DNA of 64,000 nucleotides from Nymphaea colorata. Lineage: Eukaryota; Streptophyta; Magnoliopsida; Nymphaeales; Nymphaeaceae. The notes below the pieces were generated by a model that was not told the origin of the DNA, ran no database searches, and worked only from the letters and a program-made list of their open reading frames with translations. The stretch spans positions 42,459,115-42,523,114 of the forward strand of contig NC_045138.2 of NCBI RefSeq assembly GCF_008831285.2, given 5' to 3'. Positions 34,379-44,210 of this stretch are shown here, in pieces; position 1 is the first letter of the stretch; every line of letters begins with the position of its first letter. The position numbers were made by a program, and so were the translations under genes.

Positions 34379-34783
34379 AGCCCTAGAGGCTATCAATGGT
34401 GCAGTGGCTTAAGTCTCGGTGTTTCTCATGCTTCAAAGCATGTTCTATTATGACATCCAGTTTAAACGAAGTGTATGCCAAACTTATATTTTTGTTACAA
34501 TGCTGAATAGGTGCATAAGCAGCCTGTTTCAATCAAAACATTATTAAAGAATCATTATCTGTTATGGTTTAAGAGCTAACTAGTTAAGTGAGTAATGTTA
34601 CTGCTGGACTTTAATATATCAGTTTATAAATGTAGGACGAGTGAGTCATATTTACTTTTGTGGTTACTATCTGTTTCTATTTAAGATGTAAATGAAGCAG
34701 CATGTCATCTTGTTTCACAAGTTGTTTTCCACTACAAACATGGCCCAGAATAATGTCTTTAGGTAACACATGGAATGCCAAAC

Positions 34784-34918
34784 ATTTGAACCTAATTGTT
34801 TGGCTGTAAGAAAGGGAAGAATAAGGATTAGGTTTGCATTAGTATGTTCTTCAATTTGAACCTAATTGTTTGGCTATAATAAAAGGAAGAATAAGGATTA
34901 GGTTTGCATTAATATACT
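34784..34918. repeat. Two tandem ~70-bp units in hAT-2
   Basis: TTTGAACCTAATTGTTTGGC followed by a shared GGAAGAATAAGGATTAGG segment occurs at 34784 and 34855, with few differences. Confidence 0.85.
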
Positions 34919-35336
34919 CGGTTTTCTGATTGTTATGCTTATACGGATGGACCAGTTGGTGCCAATCAGTGGAAAGTTGATGCTTTTGATGTGTTGAAAG
35001 CTGGAGCAAGGAACTAAAGTTGATATTGTTGCAACGTTAGATGTTTTGGTAAATTGTATTTTTTGAATGAGCATTTCTGTAGTTGATTGTTTTCCTAGAT
35101 ATACTTCACCAGCCAATGCTTTTGCACCAAAAAGCTTCTTAGGGAATGGGAATAGTATTCCTAGAAGCAGGAGAATCTACTAAGTATGGCTTCCATGCAG
35201 TTAAAAATGTGACCTACCAAGGAGTATTAAGTGCCAATTTCCATAATGTTAGTTGTTGCTTTGTTGTCTTACTTGTCACATTGTTATCAAGATGATTGAA
35301 ACACCTTTAATTGGGATAAATTTCCTAATGCATAAA

Positions 35337-35498
35337 GTGAGAGTGAGCAAAGGTGGGCCCAATCCAGTTTCAAATTCAGTTATTGCTGCTATCTTGAAAA
35401 AAGCTAGAGAGCTTGATGTCCCTAAGGAAATAGTTGAAAGAAACATTAAGAGAGCTTTTGAAAAGGGCCGAGAGGTTTATATCGAGAAGCTTTATGAG
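35337..35498 (+). pseudogene. Captured exon of a YebC/TACO1-family translation factor
   Basis: Reads VRVSKGGPNPVSNSVIAAI, LKKARELDVPKEIVERNI, KRAFEKGREVYIEKLYE and then hits a GTACAA donor after GAG. This is the core of the plant YebC/PmpR (TACO1-like) domain, whose family members are organelle-targeted or bacterial regulators of translation or transcription. Flanking sequence looks like intron, so genomic DNA was captured. The frame is open through the exon, but the rest of the gene is absent here (the downstream ACG-type homology does not continue past 35640). Expression or function is not implied. Confidence 0.88.
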
Positions 35499-35934
35499 GT
35501 ACAAACTTAACATGTACCTTAACAATTTCCTACCAACATATGTTGCTTGCATTGTGCTATGTTTATTGGGTTTGTATATATCTAAAATGTTTAAATTTTA
35601 TTGTCTATTTTAAATTTCAGGTTTTTCATGTGAGTTTATTGAGAAGATGATGAAAAATATTCAAGATTATTTGAAAAAAAACAAGTTATTGATCAAGAGG
35701 GAGAAAACCAAGAGGAAAAAAACCAAGGGGAAAAAACCAAGGGGGAGAAAACCAAAATGTTGGTTGTTCTAGTCTAAAAGCTATTGGAGTTTACAGATGT
35801 ATTTGTTTACTATGTTTTGATTGTAATGTGTTGTAGGACAGGTCATGCTGCACGTTCATGACATGGGCAATTATATACAACATATGTTCACTTTTACTAT
35901 ACTGTGGTTTGCAAATATTATCTAAAGTATGTGA

Positions 35935-35938
<4 letters not shown>

Positions 35939-35977
<39 letters not shown>
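35939..35977. repeat. (TA)n microsatellite in hAT-2
   Basis: About 39 bp of alternating TA near the right end of hAT-2. Confidence 0.9.
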
Positions 35978-35983
<6 letters not shown>

Positions 35984-36061
35984 AATATATTATATTATAA
36001 TATATTATAGTTCGTTGGACCTTTTGGCCCGCCCCTGAAAAAAATCCTGGCTCCACCCCTG

Positions 36062-36069
36062 ATAAAAAG
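36062..36069. repeat. 8-bp target-site duplication, right (hAT-2)
   Basis: ATAAAAAG, matching 33401-33408. Confidence 0.9.
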
Positions 36070-37639
36070 AGTGTTCAATGATATATAAGATAGTTTATTA
36101 AATCGAACTATTTGTTATTTTGCTACTAGTTAAAGGTTTTTGTTTTCAAATTTGTGAATTATGTGTTATATATCAAATACTAAGACTTTTGGATAAATTA
36201 TATAATTTACGAAATAATTTACTTGATTGATTAAATAAGTAATTATATTATTATATAAAAATTTATTTGATAAATAAAATCTTTTTATGAGTTCAGCAGT
36301 TTTTTCATATTAAATACATTTATTTGATATTATATACAGTGAAGAAGCTTTCAACTTAAAATGAATATCATAATGTGTTTAAGATTTTTTATTTATTATA
36401 AAACATATTTCTTTAAGTTGGATTTAAAAAAAATATTTTTTTTGCTATTAACTTTTTTTTCATACGTGACGTACATGCCAATAGTTTTTCTTGACACCTT
36501 CCACTTTTTAATTATGTAATATACCTATTCTTGAAATCAATTTGACATAACTGTCCATTAAAATTTATAGCAATAAAAAGTGTCTTTTTCGTATTTTAAA
36601 AAATTTCCATTTTTTTGAATTTTTTATTGAAGTTTTCTTTATTATTTTCAATTAAATAAATATATTATTTTAAATTTCCTGATAAAATACACAGTGAATA
36701 AGCTTTCATACTTTCTTCATAATAATTGTACATATTGATCATTAATTGGTTCCTTTTTAACTAATAACCTATTTTCATTGAGTAAACAAATATTTCATGA
36801 TGATCACTTGTTGTGATTATTAAATCATGTGACCCATATTATTTTTCATTAAAAATACATTATTTAATAATTTTTTCTCATTTTATGGAGTTAATTGAAA
36901 TAATTTGTGTTACACCTTTAAAAAAATGTTTAATAATATATCAGGTAATTTATTCATCCCCTTACCTTTATTATAATAATTGTTTCTTACATAAAATTGT
37001 ATAATTACTCCAATGATATATAAGATAGTTTACTAAATCGAACAATTTGTTGTTTTCCTACTAGTTAAAGGCTTTTGTTTTCAAATTTGTGAACTATGTG
37101 TTATATATCGAATATGTAAGACTTTTGGATATATTATATGATTATACAAAATGACTTACTTTATTGATTAAATAAGTAAATAAAACTTTTTTATGAGTTC
37201 AGTAGTTTTTTTATCTTAAATATATTTATTTGCGATTAATTTTCATATTTTTAAAAATACTCATTTTGTTAAAATTTCTTGATAGAAGTTTTTTATTATT
37301 ATTTTAATTAGATAAATACATTATTTAAGATATCTTGTTTAGTTGATGCCTTAACTATAATAATTTGCTTGTTTACACAAAAACGTTTTATTAAATATAA
37401 TATTAATGATCAATTAATTAGTTTTATATGCTATAGTTTCAAATACTTTAAGTTAAATGGTGTACATAGTAACTATATGACGATTATTATATGTAACTTT
37501 ATAAAAGCTATTAGTTCGTAATCAGATTATACATTCATATATAATTTATATTCTTCTTATATCATAACATTAAGTTGGTGCATTTGGTTAGACCTTTTGC
37601 CCAACCATTCATAGGTTGGGGACACCAACTCAAGCTCTT

Positions 37640-38110
37640 AGGTTCGAATTCAGATATCATCGGATTCAGATGTCAGCACTTGCGTTTCGGATATCAACTC
37701 ACAGTTCGGATTCGGATATCAAGGTGTAATTCAGATTCGGATACCAACTCAGGATTCAGATATACTTGTTAAGATGGTTAAGTATCTGATCGGATATTTA
37801 CTTAAAACGAAATCCGAATCCGTATCCGATCAGATATTTACTTAAAACCGAATTTGAATCCATATCCAACCGGATAAGATGGTTAAGTATTCAATCAAAT
37901 ATTTGCTTAAAACCAAATTCGAATCTGTATCTGATCGGATGTTATTTCTTAAATCCGAATCCGATCTGATTTTCTTATTACCGAGTCTGAATCCGTATCC
38001 GATCGAATGTTATTTCTTAAATCGGAATCTGATCCGATTTTCTTATTCGGATGTTAAATTGTTTACCATATTCGATTTTTTAAAGGCAATTCAGACAGAT
38101 ATCCGATCCG
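37640..38110. repeat. hAT-1 right subterminal repeat zone
   Basis: Degenerate CGGATATC/GAATCCGTATCCGATC repeats, inverted relative to the left zone at 27705-28110. Confidence 0.75.
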
Positions 38111-38133
38111 AATCTGATCCATTGACATCCCTA

Positions 38134-38141
38134 CATATTGG
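38134..38141. repeat. 8-bp target-site duplication, right (hAT-1)
   Basis: CATATTGG, matching 27684-27691. Confidence 0.92.
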
Positions 38142-38780
38142 GCATGTATTCTCAATCTCACATGACTACAATATCAACAGTCTCATGTTTACCTTTCTTT
38201 TATTATTTATAGTCTGTATGGTTATTATTGTGAAATATGCTAATTATTGCAAATGCTACTCAGTCATATGAAAAGGAAACCTTGGAATTTCCATGGCACA
38301 AGTACATTACTCTTGGTTATTATTTCTACTTGATGGTTTTTTGCGTCCATATTATAGTGATGGTTGATTGTTTCCTATTTATAGTTTGCAGTGATTTCTT
38401 TTTTCCGTATGCACATTTAAAGGTTCACATTGGCTGTTCTGAAAGTGTTGAAGTGAGGAGTCGAACAAGTCTATTGGAGAGTAAAGGCTAGGGGACAGCC
38501 AGTATTGTAGATTAATGGAACTTATACCTATTTTCAGTCAGTTCTATTCATAAGGCAAATAGTTTATTTATTTATTTATTTATTGAGTTTCTGTCGTGTT
38601 GTAGCTGTACTAAGCTTGAAACATAATAGACAAGAACCATTTGCATGTGGCAATAAATTTATAGTCATACACACACACAAAAAATGTGTGTGTGTGTATA
38701 TCCCTCCCTTTAAAATGCATATTATCATGAAATTCTAACTGTTATGTATGCTTGTAATTCGTGAATTTCTAATGACTGAC
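38142..38780. other. Intergenic, no recognised gene
   Basis: AT-rich right flank of hAT-1. Includes a (TTTA)n run near 38566-38585 and a CA/GT palindrome at 38666-38698. No coding frame supported. Confidence 0.45.
38666..38698. repeat. (CA)n-(GT)n palindromic microsatellite
   Basis: ATACACACACACA then A-rich loop then TGTGTGTGTGTGTAT: a perfect short hairpin. Confidence 0.85.
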
Positions 38781-39038
38781 CATCAACAACCAAGCGAGAT
38801 GTATTTGAATTGTTGGGAGTTACAAATCCCCAGTCGCTTTGTCCATTGGGAAATGTCAAAGTATTCACAATGTTCATGCATACGTTGGCAAAGTATAACG
38901 CCACTGCCAAGAGTTTTGGCCATCGGGAATTCCTTTTCCCATGCAACTTTTACCAACGGTCTAAGGCCATTGGGATATCGATTCCCAACGGCCTATCGGG
39001 CTCATTGACAATAGCTGAATCCATTGGCCAAAACCAGT

Positions 39039-39072
39039 AATGTTGTAGTGTCGTTAGGAGCACTACAACATT
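39039..39072. mobile_element. Two abutting CACTA-type termini in opposite orientation
   Basis: AATGTTGTAGTG (39039-39050) and CACTACAACATT (39061-39072) are perfect inverted complements separated by TCGTTAGGAG. CACTACAA is the canonical start of CACTA (En/Spm) elements, so one element appears to end at 39050 and another to start at 39061. Short repeats such as GCCATTGGGA and CCAACGG left of the junction (38780-39040) could be subterminal repeats. No transposase is linked and the outer ends were not found. Confidence 0.6.
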
Positions 39073-40839
39073 CTTCATTTGTGTCAGCGGCCTTTACCAA
39101 TGACACAGGTGACAGATTGCAGACACAACTTTTGGTGATGGCTCTAGTAAGGTGTACTAAGCTCCAACCGGAGAAGCTCCATGCATTTTGAAGACAGGAA
39201 AGCCATCGTGATGATTTTTCTATTACAATGGCTTAACCCGCCGTTGTATGGCATTTATACAAAAGAATAAACAAACAAATAAATAAAGCCATTCCACCGC
39301 TTCAACTTCCATATCAGAACTACAAGACCTTTAGCTACAAATCTCCTTCCACATATTTCAGATGCCCCCACTGCCAAAATCTAGAAAGAGAGAGAGAGAG
39401 AGAGAGAGAAAAGCAGCTAGCTAGTTAGCTGATCGATCGGGAGAAGACTTTTGCCAGAAAAGAAGCTCTCAAAGCTCTCTTTTTTCCAGCCAAACAAATC
39501 TCTGGAAGCTATTTTTTGTGGAAATAAGGCCTTCGGCTGGCCTAGAGATAGAGAGAGCGGTGATTGCTATCACCAATGAATGAATGCCTTTTGTTGGCTA
39601 TGATTGCCTGTCCTTGCCTATTGCATTTGCCACCTGTGACTGCCCATTGATGATACCAAATATGATGTCCGCTAATTGATCACTGTGAGAGTGCTTGTGA
39701 AATATTTGTGTGCAATGAAGCACGAACATCTTACATAAAAAGTGAGTACTTGTGAAATACTTGTGTGTGCCAAAGCACATAAATGTGGGTACTTGTCAAA
39801 TGCTAGCAAAATTTGATAAAATTCCTTTGTTTGCATCTCTTGTATCTCGTAAGGACTTGTACAATTTCATTTACTATAAGGACAAAATATTTTCATCTAA
39901 TGTTATGAAGCACTTCTAAAACAATTGTTCTTTCACTTCCAAATGATAAGCCAAAAAGACTTGCTCTCTATGTCATAGGGATTCTTCGTGCAAGATTTGT
40001 CACTGTCCTGACTCCCTTCATAATCAAAAAAAGCTGATGTTGTCATTTATAAGAGAATTCTTGACTCGGGAGACCTTGGCTTTCCAAATAGATATTCTTG
40101 CTCGCTTGGATTTTTTTTTACGTTGCCATTTTTTGGCTTTTTTATTCATATCCATGTTTTCTTGATTTTTCAAACCGGTCATCACCTATGGAGGAAATAT
40201 CTTGCCACCCCCCAGGCAACTATGAGGATTCATTGCTTTGATAGACATGTAGCATTATCATGTGCAATGTCATGTTTACCTAGGCTTTTTACTAAATCTT
40301 TGTAACAAGTTTTGTGTCCAGAGTTTCCAGACCAATTGGCCTTAGGGTACCATGTATAGACTACTCAAACTCAGAAGGCTTTAGAAGACATGATGAGTAG
40401 AAAAATGTTCATAGATCACATAACTTTGCAGAATAGAGACAAATCAACTTTATGTATACCTGGTATTGTCGAGTATTGATCTCGTGGAATGACTATATTT
40501 ACCCGAGCCCATCTCTCAATGCTCTTCTTTTTTTCTTTTTTTCTTTTTTTTTACGTTTTGCCTGTGTTGCTTAGGTCAACTTAGTCTTTCTTTTTCTAGT
40601 TGAGTTTTGATAAAGTCTTGTTTTACTTGAGGAAACAAAGTTAGTAATGTTTCCTAGACCTTTGATTCCCTCTATCTCGTTGAACTATTTTCAAGACTTA
40701 TAATGTGATCTTGTAAAAATTTTGTCTTTTGGCGATCATCAAATCATTGGTTAAAATTTTCTTGTTCTTTTAAAAAAACCGAAATAGTTAAGTGTTTTCA
40801 AGATATGATATGATAACTTGTAAGAAATATTTATCAAAC
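39073..40839. other. Intergenic, no recognised gene
   Basis: Contains a GA microsatellite (39387-39409) and an isolated pair of TTGTGTG(C/T)-A-rich repeats near 39705-39780 that foreshadow the minisatellite to the right. No coding frame supported. Confidence 0.45.
39387..39409. repeat. (GA)n microsatellite
   Basis: Perfect alternating AG followed by AGCTAGCTAGTTAGCT-like palindromic text. Confidence 0.9.
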
Positions 40840-41760
40840 TTTAAATGCTTGTAATGCTTGTATGTAACGAGGCACAAAAATGTGCACTGAATTGTGAGAA
40901 TATGCACAGTTGTGTGAAATCTCACATTAAAATGCAAGTGCTTGCACGCTTGTGGATTTTGTTCAAATACGACTGCTTATATACTTGTGTGTTTGTAGAT
41001 GCATGTGAAGATTTAAACTTGTATGTGGCAAGACCCAAAAATGTGCAATAAAGTGCAAAGATATCTATTGAGGTGCATGTACTTGTGTGCACCAAAGTGT
41101 AAAAATCTTATGCAATGGTATGTTTTCTTGTGCATGCTGGAGCCCCAAAATCTCATGCTGAGACACATTTAGTTGGGTATGCCGAAGAGCAAAATTGTTA
41201 TATTAGAATACAAAAGTTTGAAAACTTATGTAGACTACTATGTTCACTTGTGTGAGACAAAGTGCAAGGTACATTTACTTAGAGGTGCTAAAGCATGAAA
41301 TCTTATACCAAAACATGTTTACTTGTGCATGCTGAAGTGAAAAAAACTTGTATCAAAATATAGGGAACCTATGTGCACCGAGGTATGAATATTGAAAAAA
41401 ATATGTGTGCACCAAGGTGTGAGATTTGGAAAAACTTGTATGCATCAAGGTATGAATATTGAAAAAAAAAATGTGTGCACCAAGGTGTGAGATTTGGAAA
41501 AACTTGTGTGCACCAAGGTATGAAACTAAAAAAACTTGTATGCTTCAAAGTGCGGAATTTAAAAACTTGTGTGCACCAAAGTGTGAAATTAAAAAACCTG
41601 TGAGCAATGAAATGTGAAATTGAAAAACATGTACGTATTGTAGTGCAAAAAATTACCAGCTTAAATGGACCAAAATTGAAAAACATGTATGCAAAGTGCA
41701 AAATTTGAAAACATGTATGCATTGAAGTGCAGAATTGGAAAAGTCATGTATGCCTGAAAA
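40840..41760. repeat. Degenerate ~36-bp minisatellite
   Basis: Repeats of the form ACTTGTGTGCACCAAAGTGT-GAAATT-GAAAA recur, most regular at 41380-41600 and increasingly diverged leftwards. The long minus-strand open frame at 41369-41722 is a by-product of this periodicity (repeating FFNF, WCTQVF and similar), not a gene. Confidence 0.82.
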
Positions 41761-42043
41761 CTTAAGGCCCTTGAAAAAAATCATAAAATTGAAAATTTGA
41801 TATACACTTATATGTCAGATTGAAATTTTCCTTGTTGAAAAACTGTTTGTCGCCATTTTCTCACAACTTGTAATGTTCCTGTAGAAAAGATGCCCTAATA
41901 TAAAGGGCACTGAAGAGAATGCATGAATAAAGACAAGATACTAGCGTGACCATCAAAGAATACAGCACATGAAGGAGTACAAAAAGACTTGATCATGAGA
42001 GAGGGAAATTGGCTTTTATTTAACAAAGAAACTTGAGGAGGGG

Positions 42044-42311
42044 ACCTCTCTCGTCCCTACATTACATGAACAAGAAATGAAATCATAACAAGCTTGATTT
42101 GAACTTTCAATTTTTTACTCATGATTGAGAATGGATTCCGGTGTCTAGGTCACATCTAAGAATATAATATACAATGTGACCTCTCTCGTCCCTACATTAC
42201 ATGAACAAGAAATGAAATCATAACAAGCTTGATTTGAACTTTCAATTTTGAACTCATGATTGAGGATGGATTCTGGTGTCTAGGTCACATCTAAGAATAT
42301 AATATACATAG
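42044..42311. repeat. Two tandem ~134-bp units
   Basis: GACCTCTCTCGTCCCTACAT starts both units (about 42044 and 42178). They run through ATCTAAGAATATAATATACA with only a few differences. Confidence 0.92.
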
Positions 42312-42808
42312 CGACTGACAAAAATGACATGGTGGGGGTACGGACAGACATGCAAATGAACATGCAAATTGAAGATAGCTAGACTAGGCGATGACACTGT
42401 ACCTATTAATGTCGACCCAATAGAAGGTTCAAACTAAATGACTATGTCACCATTGACAGGCTGAAGAGACCCTATAGGATGATAGTGGGAGGGGAAATTC
42501 TAGACGATTTTGACATAGAAAAACAAGGATTCTTTCGAAAATTTTTGACCCGTTTTTTTGTTATGAAAATCTTGAGCACAGGATTAATGAATGTGATGCA
42601 AAAAATATAAACATGTAATCAGAGAAGGTACACAGAATGCGTCAGACATCACCGCCTATTGAGATGACTCTATCATGCAGATGTTTGAAATCAGCTTACT
42701 CACCTAGAACTAGATATATAGGACTTGAGATTATCAGTTGTTTCATATACCAAATATATTTATATACTAGATAAGAAGTTCAAAGTATATAGCATAGACT
42801 CCTCAAAA

Positions 42809-42904
42809 TGGGATTCTAAGGGTTAAGGATCTTCGTTCTCCTTGATCACTCACCAATGGGATTCTAAGGGTTAAGGATCTTCGTTCTCCTTGATCACTCA
42901 CCAA
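42809..42904. repeat. Two tandem 48-bp units, essentially identical
   Basis: AATGGGATTCTAAGGGTTAA begins each unit and TTGATCACTCACC ends it. A very recent duplication or an assembly artefact. Confidence 0.9.
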
Positions 42905-43879
42905 TATACCAGACTAATGCCTAAATACAAGTAAGGGGATGGCCAATAGCTGCCCCCAATAGGTTGGTACTATCATTGAACCACCATAAGCTAATGCATA
43001 TAGGGATATTCTAGGCATGATAATGGGGACATATAGGTGAGGGGAAATTTTTAAATATGCAATCACTTGCATAAACAGTTGGCTCTAATGCAATGTGACT
43101 TAAGACGTGGGTTAAAATCAATGACAGAAGCAAACATTATTTACATACAACTCCTAAATTGAGAGAGGCAATATGTAATTCTAAATCTACATGAACATGA
43201 AAATTTTCAATCAATTCCATGTCCTATTTGGCAATAAAAATGTACATACGTACATTTATTGAATCATGATGACACCTACGTGACTCTAAGAGTGGGACGA
43301 CATTTAAGACTTAGGAAAGTGAAACATTTCATCTAGTCAAACAGTGACAAGCCTCATCATAGTCACTAGTTTTGCTTACATGTAAAATTTTTCAACTTTA
43401 CATGTAGACCATATAAATGAGATAAAATATTTGCACTTGCCTTCATTCTTTGTGCAGGACTCCGAGAGATAGGACCCAACCCGTCAATACCAGGTCTGAC
43501 TATTTCTGATACCTTTATCTGGGGTAATCAAATCAAAATAAGGGCTAAACTAAAATGTTCCATTTTTTACGTCTCAGTGTCATTTAGATCCTAAGGAAAG
43601 CAAACATACATTAATCTTGAAACCATGCTTGTTTTAAAATTTAAATAGATCTCAAAAGTAGACTTATGAACAACAAGAATTAAATCTTTCATAATAGAAA
43701 TCTAAGATGTCATATCATGTTATTGGGATTCATGGTCCAAAATCCAGGGTCAAAGATCTGGTAAATTTGTACTTGTATTAATGTAGTTTGATCTTCTAAA
43801 ATTCAATTTTTGAGAGCATAGATTGAAATTTGATGATGACATGGTTCAAAATTCTTGTCCAAAGTTTAGTCCTAAAGAT
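42905..43879. other. Intergenic, no recognised feature
   Basis: AT-rich, stop-rich. Nothing supported. Confidence 0.4.
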
Positions 43880-44210
43880 TTATAATCCAATGTTCATTGT
43901 GCCAAATCTGAAATCTGAAATCCAAGACTTGAAATCTATGATCCGAAATCTAATGTTTTAGATCCAATATTCAATATCCAGGATCCAAGGTTCGAGAACC
44001 AAAATCCAAGATCTATAATTCGAAATCCAAAAATATAAGATTTATGATCCAAAGTTCATGATATGATATTCAATATTGAGACCAAAATCTGATATCGAAA
44101 ATCTGTAATCTATGATCCATGATCTGAGATTCAAAATTTGAGATTCATGATATGAGGTTTATAGCCTAAAATTCATAATCTATCATTGTGATTATTTAGA
44201 TCTAAATCCA
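43880..44210. repeat. Short-period ATCCAAAATCT-like minisatellite
   Basis: Degenerate ~10-11-bp units (GATCCAAAATC, GAAATCTATGATCC and variants) in both phases for over 300 bp. Stop-rich, no gene. Confidence 0.75.

Larger units (their letters stand above)
33409..36061. mobile_element. hAT-2, 2.65-kb nonautonomous hAT nested in hAT-1
   Basis: Starts CAGGGGCGGAG and ends, read inward, CAGGGGTGGAGCCAGG, a common plant hAT terminus. Flanked by the 8-bp duplication ATAAAAAG. No transposase is visible. It contains a GC-rich promoter-like stretch (33540-33780), an exon of a YebC/TACO1-like gene and intron-like DNA, so it behaves like a gene-capturing element. Confidence 0.92.
33195..37230. repeat. 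~500-bp AT-rich tandem duplication in hAT-1, split by hAT-2
   Basis: Unit 1 is 33195-33408 joined to 36070-36345; unit 2 is about 36720-37230. Shared text includes ATAATTGT(G/A)CATATTGA, TTTTTTCTCATTT(C/T)AT and GACTTTTGGATA. Unit 2 lacks hAT-2 and so shows the empty site. Confidence 0.85.
27692..38133 (-). mobile_element. hAT-1, 10.4-kb hAT DNA transposon with broken transposase and captured gene pieces
   Basis: Ends are inverted repeats: TAGGGATATCAACGGATC at the left and TAGGGATGTCAATGGATC at the right read inward (16 of 18 match), flanked by the 8-bp duplication CATATTGG, as expected for hAT. Both subterminal zones (about 27705-28110 and 37640-38110) are built of degenerate ATCCGAATC/GGATATCC-like short repeats. 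Minus-strand transposase relic 28690-30671. The interior also holds spliced exon remnants, a CRL piece and nested hAT-2. Removing hAT-2 leaves about 7.8 kb. Confidence 0.93.

Noticed and set aside
34385-34450. tRNA/SINE-like GGTGCAGTGGCTTAAGTC in hAT-2
   Set aside because: No matching B box or A-rich tail at the expected position.
37570-37650. tRNA-like GGTTCGAATTC (B box) with upstream TTGGTTAGACC
   Set aside because: The spacing is too long for a tRNA gene or standard SINE, and the flanking stems do not pair. It lies at the start of the hAT-1 subterminal zone.
41369-41722. 117-codon repetitive frame (repeating WCTQVF-like blocks)
   Set aside because: It follows the ~36-bp minisatellite period exactly.
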